Assembly (NCBI RefSeq): GCF_017115105.1
Contig: NZ_JABXKH010000082.1
Location: 1-43,688, forward strand
Reading direction: 5' to 3'
DNA length: 43,688 nucleotides
Source of the DNA: Nostoc sp. NMS2
GTDB taxonomy: Bacteria > Cyanobacteriota > Cyanobacteriia > Cyanobacteriales > Nostocaceae
Positions within the stretch are counted from its first letter, which is position 1, and each line of letters starts with the position of its first letter. The translations under genes and the position numbers were made by a program. Below are positions 17,234-25,405 of this stretch, piece by piece. Below the pieces are notes generated by a model, which saw only the letters and a list, made by a program, of their open reading frames with translations, was not told where the DNA came from and made no database searches.

Positions 17234-18463
17234 CTATCCTGGCTTATGATCCAAACGGGTAGCTTGCTCTAGGGCGGATTTTTCTTTGGCTCGGCGGACA
17301 TAAGGTTGTAATTGGGTGCGATCGCAACCTGTTAAAATAATCAGGTTTTCCAAGGTGATTCCCCGCATTAGCATTTCTACGCGCCAGGTTTGTTGAGCCT
17401 GAGCGATCGCAGGCGCTTGTCCTTGGGGAGTTAATAGTCTCTCACTCCATACTTGCCAGCGTGTCTCAAGCTCTGATTCTGTCATGGGTTTACCTGTTTC
17501 ATTCAAAAACATGGCTGTTTGAGCATCTTTACGACTTTTCAGCCATTTAATTAAAGGATTATTGGTAAAAGAACCGTAGCGTTTGCCCAAAATCCACTGA
17601 TTTACTGGCACTTGACGGACAAATCCGGGGATTGTAATTTGCAGGAAGTGCCCTTGAGGATCGTAGATTTGGTGCGATCGCTCCAAGCGAATTATTTCTG
17701 TGGTGGATAACCCAGCCCCGAATAACACATAAGCTAAGGCATAATCTCGGATTCCCGAAATCCTTGCTTGTTGCAGAATTTCGTGAACTAAACTAGCTGG
17801 TAAATCCGCTACTTCTGTGCTGCTGAAGCCTCCTTGTAAGCAGTTTATTGCTGATTCTGCTGAGGATGACATAGCTCCATGTAAAAACAACTCCACCAAA
17901 TTTTCGAGAAAATCATCCCGATCCTCCCAAAGTTCATGAAATTCGCTGGTGAACTCAATTACGGCATATCCCAAGATCATCCCATTTAGCAAACTAGCTA
18001 ATTTTTCTGCGGGTAAATAAGTATTTAGGTGTCCTTGCTGGATTACAGTAGCTAAATACTGAGCTACATAACGGTTTGCCTCTGTGACTCCCCTGCCTAG
18101 TGCGCGGCGATTTTCTGCCGGGAATTGGTCGGCTTCACCTACCACAGACCGGACAAACTCTGGTACTCGTTCTAATGCGTGCAAGCTATCACTTGCATAA
18201 TCTTTCAAAGCTTGGTAGACATTGCCAGGAGGCGTTGCCCGCCGCACCAGGGATTCACCTAAATCCTTAAAGGCTGCGGACTCTTCCAGCACAGCTAAAA
18301 GCAGTCCATGCTTATTGCCAAAATTCCGAAATAGAGTCACTTCATTGACTTCGGCTTTTTCAGCAATTTGCCGGGTTGTGGTAGCGCTAACTCCCTGAGC
18401 AGAAAACAACTCAAGTGCAGCTTGAATTAGGCGTTGACGAGTGGAGATGAGGTGAGACGACAT
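17234..18463 (-). CDS. TetR/AcrR regulator fused to a degenerate tyrosine-recombinase-like domain
   Basis: Residues 5-60 are a TetR-type helix-turn-helix (ISTRQRLIQAALELFSAQG, TTTRQIAEKAEVNEVTLFRNFGNK). A TetR ligand/dimer domain follows to about 200. An extra 190-residue part then resembles a tyrosine recombinase catalytic domain: RDYALAYVLFGAGLSTTEIIRL (box I, the usual Arg replaced by Ser253), TWRVEMLMRGITLENLIILTGC (box II, Arg361 kept, His positions lost) and Tyr388 in LQPYVRR. Ordinary TetR proteins are about 200 residues, so 409 is a clear fusion. The TTG at 18475 lies inside the operator, so the ATG at 18463 is the start. It is divergent from the desaturase; regulation of that gene and of itself is inferred. 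Confidence 0.88.
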   Translation of the reverse strand: MSSHLISTRQRLIQAALELFSAQGVSATTTRQIAEKAEVNEVTLFRNFGNKHGLLLAVLEESAAFKDLGESLVRRATPPGNVYQALKDYASDSLHALERVPEFVRSVVGEADQFPAENRRALGRGVTEANRYVAQYLATVIQQGHLNTYLPAEKLASLLNGMILGYAVIEFTSEFHELWEDRDDFLENLVELFLHGAMSSSAESAINCLQGGFSSTEVADLPASLVHEILQQARISGIRDYALAYVLFGAGLSTTEIIRLERSHQIYDPQGHFLQITIPGFVRQVPVNQWILGKRYGSFTNNPLIKWLKSRKDAQTAMFLNETGKPMTESELETRWQVWSERLLTPQGQAPAIAQAQQTWRVEMLMRGITLENLIILTGCDRTQLQPYVRRAKEKSALEQATRLDHKPG

Positions 18464-18470
18464 AGAAAAA

Positions 18471-18487
18471 TGCAAGTGGCACTTGCA
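18471..18487. promoter_or_regulatory. Operator 1 for the divergent TetR/desaturase pair
   Basis: This is a perfect 17-bp palindrome TGCAAGTGGCACTTGCA, 8 bp upstream of the tetR ATG. Together with the site at 18518 it gives the consensus TGYAAGTGRYACTTGCW, the kind of dyad bound by TetR dimers. Confidence 0.75.
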
Positions 18488-18511
18488 GGGGTATCAGAGT
18501 TCTGCTAGCAT
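18483..18511 (+). promoter_or_regulatory. Predicted sigma70-type promoter of the desaturase
   Basis: TTGCAG (18483-18488), a 17-bp spacer and TAGCAT (18506-18511). The -35 overlaps operator 1 and the expected start falls at operator 2, so repressor binding would block it. This is inference from spacing only. Confidence 0.45.
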
Positions 18512-18517
18512 AACAAA

Positions 18518-18534
18518 TGTAAGTGATACTTGCT
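18518..18534. promoter_or_regulatory. Operator 2 for the divergent TetR/desaturase pair
   Basis: TGTAAGTGATACTTGCT is an imperfect palindrome matching operator 1 at 13 of 17 positions. The two centres are 47 bp apart. Confidence 0.65.
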
Positions 18535-18549
18535 TTACTCTACCCTACG

Positions 18550-18598
18550 GGTTCACCAGTCGCTAATGGGGGAAACCCCCAAGACCGCGCTGGTTCAC
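18550..18598 (+). repeat. Palindromic small repeat in desaturase 5' leader
   Basis: A hairpin-forming repeat has outer arms GGTTCACCAG / CTGGTTCAC and an inner GGGGG-AAA-CCCCC stem. It resembles the small GC-rich palindromic elements of Nostoc and is related in style to the insertion inside the MITE at 30293. It lies between the operators and the desaturase start codon. Confidence 0.6.
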
Positions 18599-18691
18599 TG
18601 TAACGAACTAGTATACAGAGCGGGTAAATCCCTTGTGGGGTGGCATCCGAGAAAAGGCAAATTGCTTCATCATCCATCAACAGGAATTTTT

Positions 18692-19549
18692 ATGACCGCA
18701 AATTTTGGGGCGATCGCCCCTGAGAGAGGCAACTCACCTCAACTCAGTTGGACAAATGTAGTATTTTTTGCTACATTTCATGCCTTAGCACTTCTGGCTC
18801 CTTGGTTCTTCTCCTGGCCAGCATTAGGTTTGCTAGTGTTTCTCCACTGGTTATTCGGGAGCATTGGTATTTGCCTGGGATATCATAGACTACTGAGCCA
18901 TAAGAGTTTCCAAGTCCCCAAGTGGTTAGAGTATGCGATCGCCCTCATTGGAGCGCTGGCCTTGCAAGGTGGGCCAATTTTTTGGGTAGGTGGACACCGC
19001 CAGCATCACGCCCACACAGAAGATATCAACTTAGACCCCTACTCTGCTCAAAGAGGGTTTTGGTGGAGCCATATATTGTGGATTTTCTACCCGCGCCCAG
19101 AATTTTTTGACTATGACACCTATAAAAAATATGCCCCTGATTTAGCCAGACAACCCTTTTATTGCTGGCTAGATCGCTACTTCTTGCTGTTGCAAATACC
19201 CTTCGCACTACTCCTATATGCTTTAGGAGGATGGCCTTTTGTATTCTACGGAGTGTTTCTCAGATGTGTCTTGCTTTGGCACTCAACCTGGTTTGTCAAC
19301 TCAGCATCACACCTGTGGGGTTATCGCACCTTTGATGCTAATGATGGCGCTCGTAATCTTTGGTGGGTATCTCTCGTCACTTATGGAGAAGGATGGCACA
19401 ACAACCATCATACTTATCCCCACATGGCAAAATCTGGGTTGTCTTGGTGGGAAATTGATGTTACTTGGTGGAGCATCTTAGTATTGCAGACTTTGGGTTT
19501 AGCCAAAAAAGTTGTCTCGCGTCCTCCTCAAGGTGCAACTCACGGCTAA
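18692..19549 (+). CDS. Acyl-lipid/acyl-CoA fatty acid desaturase (Delta9, DesC-like)
   Basis: This membrane di-iron desaturase introduces a double bond into fatty acyl chains, probably Delta9 by family. The three histidine boxes are intact: HRLLSH (65-70), HRQHH (102-106) and HNNHH (236-240). Hydrophobic segments are at about 24-60 and 165-200, with WWSHILWIFYPRP between boxes. The ATG at 18692 is preceded by AGGA at good spacing and yields 285 residues, the normal size. The upstream open frame crosses a repeat. It is divergent from the TetR fusion with two shared palindromes, a layout reminiscent of the TetR regulator DesT of Pseudomonas, which controls desaturase genes. Confidence 0.93.
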   Translation: MTANFGAIAPERGNSPQLSWTNVVFFATFHALALLAPWFFSWPALGLLVFLHWLFGSIGICLGYHRLLSHKSFQVPKWLEYAIALIGALALQGGPIFWVGGHRQHHAHTEDINLDPYSAQRGFWWSHILWIFYPRPEFFDYDTYKKYAPDLARQPFYCWLDRYFLLLQIPFALLLYALGGWPFVFYGVFLRCVLLWHSTWFVNSASHLWGYRTFDANDGARNLWWVSLVTYGEGWHNNHHTYPHMAKSGLSWWEIDVTWWSILVLQTLGLAKKVVSRPPQGATHG

Positions 19550-19670
19550 ATTGCAACTAAATTATCAGGAATTTGTTATGCCGATTGCTTCCCGCAGTCG
19601 GCTTAATAATTTTTATCAGTAGTATTTCACGGTAAAATCTAACCGTTTAAATCACCGTAATACATCAAGC

Positions 19671-20516
19671 GTGAAAACTGACAGCATTTTTTACCGCTTT
19701 TTTCAAGAACTTCCTGGCATCTTTTTTGAATTAATTGGTAATCCACCCCAAACGGCAGAGGGTTATAAATTCTCCTCAATTGAAATCAAGCAAACTGCAT
19801 TCCGTATAGATGGTGTTTTTTTCCCAACACAAGGGGAAGAAAATCCAATTTATTTTGTTGAAGTCCAGTTTCAAACTGACACAGAAATTTATTCACGCTT
19901 ATTTTCCGAAATTTGTTTATACTTACGCCAAAATAAACCTAAAAATTCTTGGCGAGGAGTAGTTATCTATCCGAATCGCAGTCTAGATACAGCAGATATC
20001 AAGAATTACAGTGAATTTTTCACTAGCAAGCGTATCAGTCGTATTTATCTTAATGAATTAGGTGAAACTGCATCATTGCCAGTTGGAATTGCTACGATGA
20101 AATTAGTGGTCGATGAAGAGGAGACAGCAATTACAGCTGCTAGGCAGTTAATAGACAGAACTCAGCAAGAAATCAACATTGAACCACAACGGCGGCAATT
20201 ACTAGAATTAATAGAGACAATTTTGGTTTATAAGTTTCCGGCGATGAGTCGAGAGGAGATTGAAGGTATGTTTGGGCTAAGTGATTTGAAACAAACACGA
20301 GTTTATCAAGAAGGCAAGGAAGAGGGTAAACAAGAGGGCAAGGAAGAAGGCAAGAAAGAGGGTAAACAAGAAGGAGCGCGTGAAGAAAAGTTTAGAATGA
20401 TACCTTTGTTATTGAAATTGGGATTGAGTTTTGAAGAAACAGCAAAAGAGTTAGGTTTGAGTTTAGAGGAAGTTCAGCAAGAAATGCAAAAACAGCCTCC
20501 AAGTCAGGATACCTAA
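19671..20516 (+). CDS. Rpn-like PD-(D/E)XK nuclease / DUF2887 family protein
   Basis: The 281-residue protein starts at GTG: MKTDSIFYRFFQELPGIFFEL. It belongs to the cyanobacterial DUF2887/Rpn-type transposase-like nucleases. The nuclease core shows Asp47 (RIDGVFFP) and Glu64-Val-Gln66 (YFVEVQFQ), the family's D...ExQ signature. The C-terminal part has a charged helical spacer of EGK repeats (214-237), then KLGLSFEETAKELGLSLEEVQQEM, a helical motif common in these proteins. Such proteins are often multicopy and associated with recombination-promoting activity. It has no transposon ends here. It is 76 bp upstream of dusB but probably independent. Confidence 0.85.
   Translation: MKTDSIFYRFFQELPGIFFELIGNPPQTAEGYKFSSIEIKQTAFRIDGVFFPTQGEENPIYFVEVQFQTDTEIYSRLFSEICLYLRQNKPKNSWRGVVIYPNRSLDTADIKNYSEFFTSKRISRIYLNELGETASLPVGIATMKLVVDEEETAITAARQLIDRTQQEINIEPQRRQLLELIETILVYKFPAMSREEIEGMFGLSDLKQTRVYQEGKEEGKQEGKEEGKKEGKQEGAREEKFRMIPLLLKLGLSFEETAKELGLSLEEVQQEMQKQPPSQDT
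20310..20381 (+). repeat. In-gene short tandem repeat encoding (K/Q)EGKEEG units
   Basis: Six imperfect units of about 12 nt (AAGAGGGTAAAC / AAGGAAGAAGGC type) encode EGK-EEGK-QEGK and so on. Such tracts vary in length between relatives by slippage (family knowledge). Confidence 0.75.
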
Positions 20517-20592
20517 CCTACAATTACCACTGCTCACAGATACCCCTAAATATTCCTGTTATTTTCCATTCCCATAATTCTTAATTTTTTAT

Positions 20593-21648
20593 ATGATTTC
20601 GCTCTCTCCCATTCTTCAAGCTAGACTCTCCCAACCCTTAAAGATTGGCTCCTTTGAGGTAAAAAGTCGGGTTCTCCAGTCGCCTCTATCTGGGGTGACA
20701 GATATGGTGTTTCGCCGTCTCGTGCGTCGCTATGCGCCAGATTCGATGATGTATACCGAAATGGTGAATGCTACGGGGTTGCATTATGTTAAGCAGTTAC
20801 CCAAAATCATGGAGGTAGATCCCAACGAACGCCCAATTAGCGTTCAACTATTTGATTGCCGTCCAGATTTCTTGGCAGAAGCAGCAATAAAGGCAGTGGC
20901 GGAAGGTGCTGATACTGTTGATATTAATATGGGTTGTCCGGTAAATAAAATCACTAAAAATGGTGGCGGTTCTTCGTTGTTGCGGCAACCAGAAGTAGCA
21001 GAAGCAATTGTACGCGAAGTGGTAAAAGCTGTTGATGTACCTGTGACAGTCAAAACCCGTATTGGCTGGAATGACAACGAAATTACTATTCTCGACTTTG
21101 CCAAGCGGATGGAAGATGCTGGGGCAAAAATGATTACAGTCCACGGACGAACCCGCGCTCAAGGATACAATGGCAATGCTCGTTGGGAATGGATTACTCG
21201 TGTAAAAGAAGTGCTTTCTATTCCAGTAATTGGGAATGGAGATATTTTTTCCGTTGAAGCGGCGGTGAAATGTTTAGAGCAAACTGGTGCTGATGGTGTG
21301 ATGTGTTCCCGTGGGACTTTGGGTTATCCGTTTTTGGTGGGAGAAATTGATCGCTTCCTGAAAACTGGGGAGATATTACCAACACCTACTCCGATTCAGC
21401 GTTTGGAATGTGCAAGAGATCATTTACAAGCCTTATGGGAATATAAAGGCGATCGCGGCGTGCGTCAAGCCCGTAAGCACATGACTTGGTATGCTAAGGG
21501 TTTCGTAGGTGCTGCCGAACTCCGAGGACAGCTAAGTTTGGTTGAAAAGGTAGATCAAGGTTTGGCCATGCTTGACCAAGCAATTGAAAAACTGGCTGAT
21601 GGTTATGAATTAGAAGAAGAAACTCAAGGTAGTTTGGTGATGTTTTGA
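20593..21648 (+). CDS. dusB: tRNA-dihydrouridine synthase
   Basis: This FMN-dependent enzyme reduces specific uridines in the tRNA D-loop to dihydrouridine. The barrel N-terminus has LQSPLSGVTDMVFRRLVRRY. The active-site Cys115 lies in INMGCPVNKI. FMN/phosphate-binding motifs VTVKTRIGW, ITVHGRTRAQGY, VIGNGDIF and GADGVMCSRGTLGYP follow in order. The C-terminal helical RNA-binding domain spans about 270-330 (RQARKHMTWYAKGFVGAAELR). The 351-residue length is normal. The start follows an AT-rich leader without a strong ribosome-binding site. Confidence 0.96.
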   Translation: MISLSPILQARLSQPLKIGSFEVKSRVLQSPLSGVTDMVFRRLVRRYAPDSMMYTEMVNATGLHYVKQLPKIMEVDPNERPISVQLFDCRPDFLAEAAIKAVAEGADTVDINMGCPVNKITKNGGGSSLLRQPEVAEAIVREVVKAVDVPVTVKTRIGWNDNEITILDFAKRMEDAGAKMITVHGRTRAQGYNGNARWEWITRVKEVLSIPVIGNGDIFSVEAAVKCLEQTGADGVMCSRGTLGYPFLVGEIDRFLKTGEILPTPTPIQRLECARDHLQALWEYKGDRGVRQARKHMTWYAKGFVGAAELRGQLSLVEKVDQGLAMLDQAIEKLADGYELEEETQGSLVMF

Positions 21649-21659
21649 AAAATTTATCG

Positions 21660-21790
21660 AAACAGAATTCAGGAGTCAGGAGTCAGAATGAGTTTTATAC
21701 GACTGGCGCATAGCGCAGCGTAAAGCCTCCGGCATGGCTTCGCTTAGAGCGAGTCTGCGAAGTCTGAAGAATCGGCATTTTGCATCCTTC
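21660..21790. repeat. Intergenic repeat cluster between dusB and CRISPR
   Basis: Contains AACAGAATTCAGGAGTCAGG, a CGCATAGCGCAGCG segment and the palindromic GCCTCCGGCATGGCTTCGC phrase. The same phrases occur near 3879, 6441 and 25186. Confidence 0.55.
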
Positions 21791-21821
21791 TACTTATTTA
21801 TATGAGACTCTGTGATAAGTT

Positions 21822-23419
21822 GTTTCAATCCCTAATAAGGATTTTGATGAATAGCAATTAGTCGGATTTAATATCTCCCCTTTGTTTATTAGTTTCAATC
21901 CCTAATAGGGATTTTAGTTAATTGCAATAATGACAAAAGTCAGTTTTTGTCACATCACGCCCAAAGTTTCAATCCCTAATAGGGATTTTGATGAATTGCA
22001 ATATAGCGCTTTCGTTGAGCAGAGGTTAATTTTTTTGTGTTTCAATCCCTAATAGGGATTTTGATGAATTGCAATCATCCCACGCTCATGTGGTAGAGGT
22101 GGGATGTCATGTTTCAATCCCTAATAGGGATTTTGATGAATTGCAATTTGCTGAGTCGCTAATTCATCATGATAGATTTGTGTTTCAATCCCTAATAGGG
22201 ATTTTGATGAATTGCAATCTCTGCCCAGGTATTGCTTTGTTATTACCTAGTAGTTTCAATCCCTAATAGGGATTTTGATGAATTGCAATGAATTATTAAT
22301 AACTTAAACAATATTTTAGATGTTTCAATCCCTAATAGGGATTTTGATGAATTGCAATCAAATAAACGATATGAAAGCAGCGATAGAGTTGCGTTTCAAT
22401 CCCTAATAGGGATTTTGATGAATTGCAATTATAATGTAGGTATAGTTTATAAATAAAATATTATGTTTCAATCCCTAATAGGGATTTTGATGAATTGCAA
22501 TTCTATATTAAATACATACAACATAAACACTAATGGTTTCAATCCCTAATAGGGATTTTGATGAATTGCAATAGTAACCTTAGCACCCACGCCAATAACA
22601 TCTGATTGGTTTCAATCCCTAATAGGGATTTTGATGAATTGCAATCATTAACTGCCAGAATAAATTAGGGTCAACTTGTTTCAATCCCTAATAGGGATTT
22701 TGATGAATTGCAATCCAAACACCACTTTGACCATCCCATCCAGCAGATGTTTCAATCCCTAATAGGGATTTTGATGAATTGCAATCCATCTGACTCTCAT
22801 CATAAGTATGGTTAAGCTTTTGTTTCAATCCCTAATAGGGATTTTGATGAATTGCAATGTAGCCCAAAAACTCTAATACCCCCAGGAACAAGTTTCAATC
22901 CCTAATAGGGATTTTGATGAATTGCAATCTGCTCTGGATATTCTAAATGTATTTCAGAGACGTTTCAATCCCTAATAGGGATTTTGATGAATTGCAATTC
23001 GTTCCTAAAGAGAACTAAGTTTGCGTATCTTGTTTCAATCCCTAATAGGGATTTTGATGAATTGCAATCTCAATTTCATTGGGGTGAATGGGTGATTTAG
23101 TCCTGTTTCAATCCCTAATAGGGATTTTGATGAATTGCAATCATCAATCACCACTTCCAATTTTTTGTTTCCGTTTCAATCCCTAATAGGGATTTTGATG
23201 AATTGCAATTTTTTCCGGCTGGATGGGGAATCGCAAGATTCGTTTCAATCCCTAATAGGGATTTTGATGAATTGCAATTTTACATACACGTCATCGTCTG
23301 GGTATACTCTACGTTTCAATCCCTAATAGGGATTTTGATGAATTGCAATCTGGCACAGGTACTCTTACCTTGCGTAGGCTTGGTTTCAATCCCTAATAGG
23401 GATTTTGATGAATTGCAAT
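21822..23419 (-). CRISPR. CRISPR array, 23 repeats of 37 bp and 22 spacers
   Basis: Repeats start at 21822, 21892, 21966, 22039, 22111, 22182, 22253, 22322, 22393, 22465, 22536, 22609, 22678, 22749, 22822, 22892, 22962, 23032, 23105, 23173, 23242, 23313 and 23383. On the plus strand each begins GTTTCAATCCCTAATAGGGA and ends GATGAATTGCAAT. Spacers are 31-37 bp. The palindrome AATCCCTA-A-TAGGGATT forms an 8-bp stem. Read on the minus strand each repeat ends ATTGAAAC, the 8-nt crRNA handle common in type I and III systems. The two degenerate repeats are the leftmost (21822 with two changes; 21892 with a changed GATG region). Both facts place transcription on the minus strand with the leader at the right. 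No cas gene lies in the window. Confidence 0.98.
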
Positions 23420-23720
23420 CGCCGGTGTCTAAAAGCCCTGCTGTATTTGGTTTTCAAGGTGCAGTTGCGCGAATGAGTGAATCATAACACAGCAAATAGT
23501 AATAGCACAAGATACAAATCGCTGAAAGCCAGTCCCCGTAAGGTGCGCGGATGGGTTGAAAATACTATTGCCCTGAAAGCATTGTATAGATGGAGCAGCA
23601 GCCATTTTTTGCCCCTTCTCATTTTGTACACCTACCCATCCGCGCATAAGGTAAGAAAATTAGTCTAATTACCGATCGCTACCTCTATCAAAATAAGCGA
23701 TCGCCTAATACTTGCACACC
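23420..23720 (-). promoter_or_regulatory. Probable CRISPR leader
   Basis: This non-coding region adjoins the intact end of the array. Read on the minus strand it includes CAACTGCACCTTGAAAACC shortly before the first repeat, a phrase seen in Nostoc CRISPR leaders from memory. A perfect 12-bp inverted pair GCGCGGATGGGT (23545-23556) / ACCCATCCGCGC (23634-23645) brackets 77 bp. Short frames here have no recognisable protein. It should contain the array promoter and the spacer-integration signals. Confidence 0.6.
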
Positions 23721-24812
23721 TTAATTTACCAAATCAGGGAATACCTCTTGCACAGCCGGATGCACTAAGCGATGATTCTGCACATTCACACCCTTCGCTA
23801 AAGCTGGGTTAACTTCTAGCGCCATAATTCCCAAGTTCGCCAACTGGACGATATAAGGTAATGTACTGTTATTGAGTGCCTGAGTTGCTGTCCAAGGTAC
23901 TGCTCCTGGCATATTGGGAACGCCATAATGTACCACACCCTCTTCAACATATACCGGATTTGTGTGAGATGTGGCGCGTAAAGTTTCTATACAACCACCT
24001 TGGTCAACAGCTACATCAACTATTACCGAACCAGGACGCATTTGTTTAACTAATTCGCGCGATACTAATGTTGGGGCCCTACGTCCTAACACTAAAACTG
24101 CACCGATGAGTAAATCGGCTTCAATGACTGCGGCTTCAATATGAGCAGAGTTGCTGTAAAGCAATTCCACCCTAGAGCCAAACAAGGTTTCTAGGTAAGA
24201 TAAGCGATCGACACTCACATCTAAAATCTGCACGATCGCACCCATACCCACAGCAATTTTAGCTGCTTCTGTGCCGACAACGCCGCCACCTAAAATTACT
24301 ACTTTACCTGCTTTGACTCCTGGGACACCGCCTAAAAGTAATCCTTTACCACCTTGCTGACGTTCTAGAAATCTGGCCCCAAATTGTACTGCTAACCGAC
24401 CGGCAATCACGCTCATGGGGGTGAGCAAAGGAAGTTTGTTTGCACCAGGTTGTTCTACAGTTTCGTAAGCGATCGCAGTTGTGCCACAATCAATTAAATG
24501 CTCTGTCAATTTGCGATCGGCGGCTAAATGTAAATAAGTAAATAATATTTGCCCTTTCTGCAAAAATTTATACTCAGATTTCAACGGCTCTTTGACTTTC
24601 ACAACCAATTCCCGATTCCAAGCCGTTTCTGATGTGGGGACAATCTCGGCTCCAGCACTTCTGTAGTCATCATCTGAGAATCCAGCACCATTACCTGCTT
24701 GTGTCTCTACAAAGATGCTATGACCATTTTCTCGCAGCACCCGCACACTAGAAGGACTTAACCCTACACGAAATTCTTGATCCTTATTTTCCTTTGGAAC
24801 GCCGATTTCCAT
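23721..24812 (-). CDS. ald: Alanine dehydrogenase
   Basis: Ald interconverts L-alanine and pyruvate plus ammonia with NAD. It contributes to nitrogen metabolism and in diazotrophic cyanobacteria to handling amino acids in filaments. The 363-residue protein starts MEIGVPKE. It has the pyruvate-binding Lys74 (VKVKEP) and catalytic His95 (TYLHLAADR), and the NAD-binding VVILGGGVVGTEAAK (about 169-183). It ends with PNMPGAVPWTATQALNNSTLPY, typical of the family. It lies next to the CRISPR leader, reading into it; no terminator was seen. Confidence 0.97.
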   Translation of the reverse strand: MEIGVPKENKDQEFRVGLSPSSVRVLRENGHSIFVETQAGNGAGFSDDDYRSAGAEIVPTSETAWNRELVVKVKEPLKSEYKFLQKGQILFTYLHLAADRKLTEHLIDCGTTAIAYETVEQPGANKLPLLTPMSVIAGRLAVQFGARFLERQQGGKGLLLGGVPGVKAGKVVILGGGVVGTEAAKIAVGMGAIVQILDVSVDRLSYLETLFGSRVELLYSNSAHIEAAVIEADLLIGAVLVLGRRAPTLVSRELVKQMRPGSVIVDVAVDQGGCIETLRATSHTNPVYVEEGVVHYGVPNMPGAVPWTATQALNNSTLPYIVQLANLGIMALEVNPALAKGVNVQNHRLVHPAVQEVFPDLVN

Positions 24813-25137
24813 ATATCGCCTCTGATAATTTTTTTGTTTAACTCTAGCCTGCGAATCTCAAGCTTGCTACTGATCTATTGCAGATAGCTGTATTACAGAT
24901 AGCTAATCTCGGTTCTAAGTTTCTGAATTTAATTTGAGTAGCCCCAAACTTAAGCCCTTGACTATTACCCCAGTATTTATACAATATATAAAGAATAGTA
25001 ACAATTTATTAAAAGAGCGATTGTATAGCTCCCTACTAAGAAGCTTTTGCTGAATTGATCGAGTCATCTTGGCATTCAAGCACTGCAATTAGCTCATAAG
25101 TTACCAAGTTTAGGGTAAAGGTGAAGGGGAAAAAATT
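24813..25137. other. Upstream region of ald, no gene seen
   Basis: AT-rich non-coding DNA carrying the ald promoter. Two nearby GCAGATAGCTGTA/ACAGATAGCTAA copies are present around 24880-24905. Confidence 0.55.
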
Positions 25138-25347
25138 GGGAGCATCCACAAATGGCAAGAAACACTGGGCGATTGGAATAGAGCCTCCGGCACGCTGACG
25201 CGCTAAGCGAAGCTATGCCAAAGGCTTTACGCGGCTACACAAACGAAGTCCGCCTACGCGGACTCTCTGAAACCCGCGCAGGCGGGTTTAGTTTGTATAG
25301 CCCCAGACTTCTAGTCTGAGGGCGATCTGCCAAAACGGGATGCTCCC
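25138..25347. repeat. MITE copy (210 bp, GGGAGCATCC ends, 8-bp target duplication)
   Basis: An inverted copy of the element at 15671-15831, with GGGAGCATCC and GGATGCTCCC ends. AAAAAATT is duplicated outside both ends (25130-25137 and 25348-25355). Compared with the other copy it has about 50 extra bases around 25181-25232 (the GCCTCCGGCACG...GGCTTTACGCG palindromic repeat), a separate small repeat inserted in the MITE. Confidence 0.88.
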
Positions 25348-25405
25348 AAAAAATTAGTCAATTCCTTTAACCTTTACCGCTTATACCTGACAATTACTGT
25401 GAAGT

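Noticed and set aside
22069..23487. Open frames running through the CRISPR array (22069-22266, 23135-23326, 23203-23487)
   Set aside because: They repeat the peptide SIPNRDFDELQ / QSLIGILMNCN because they read the CRISPR repeat; not genes.
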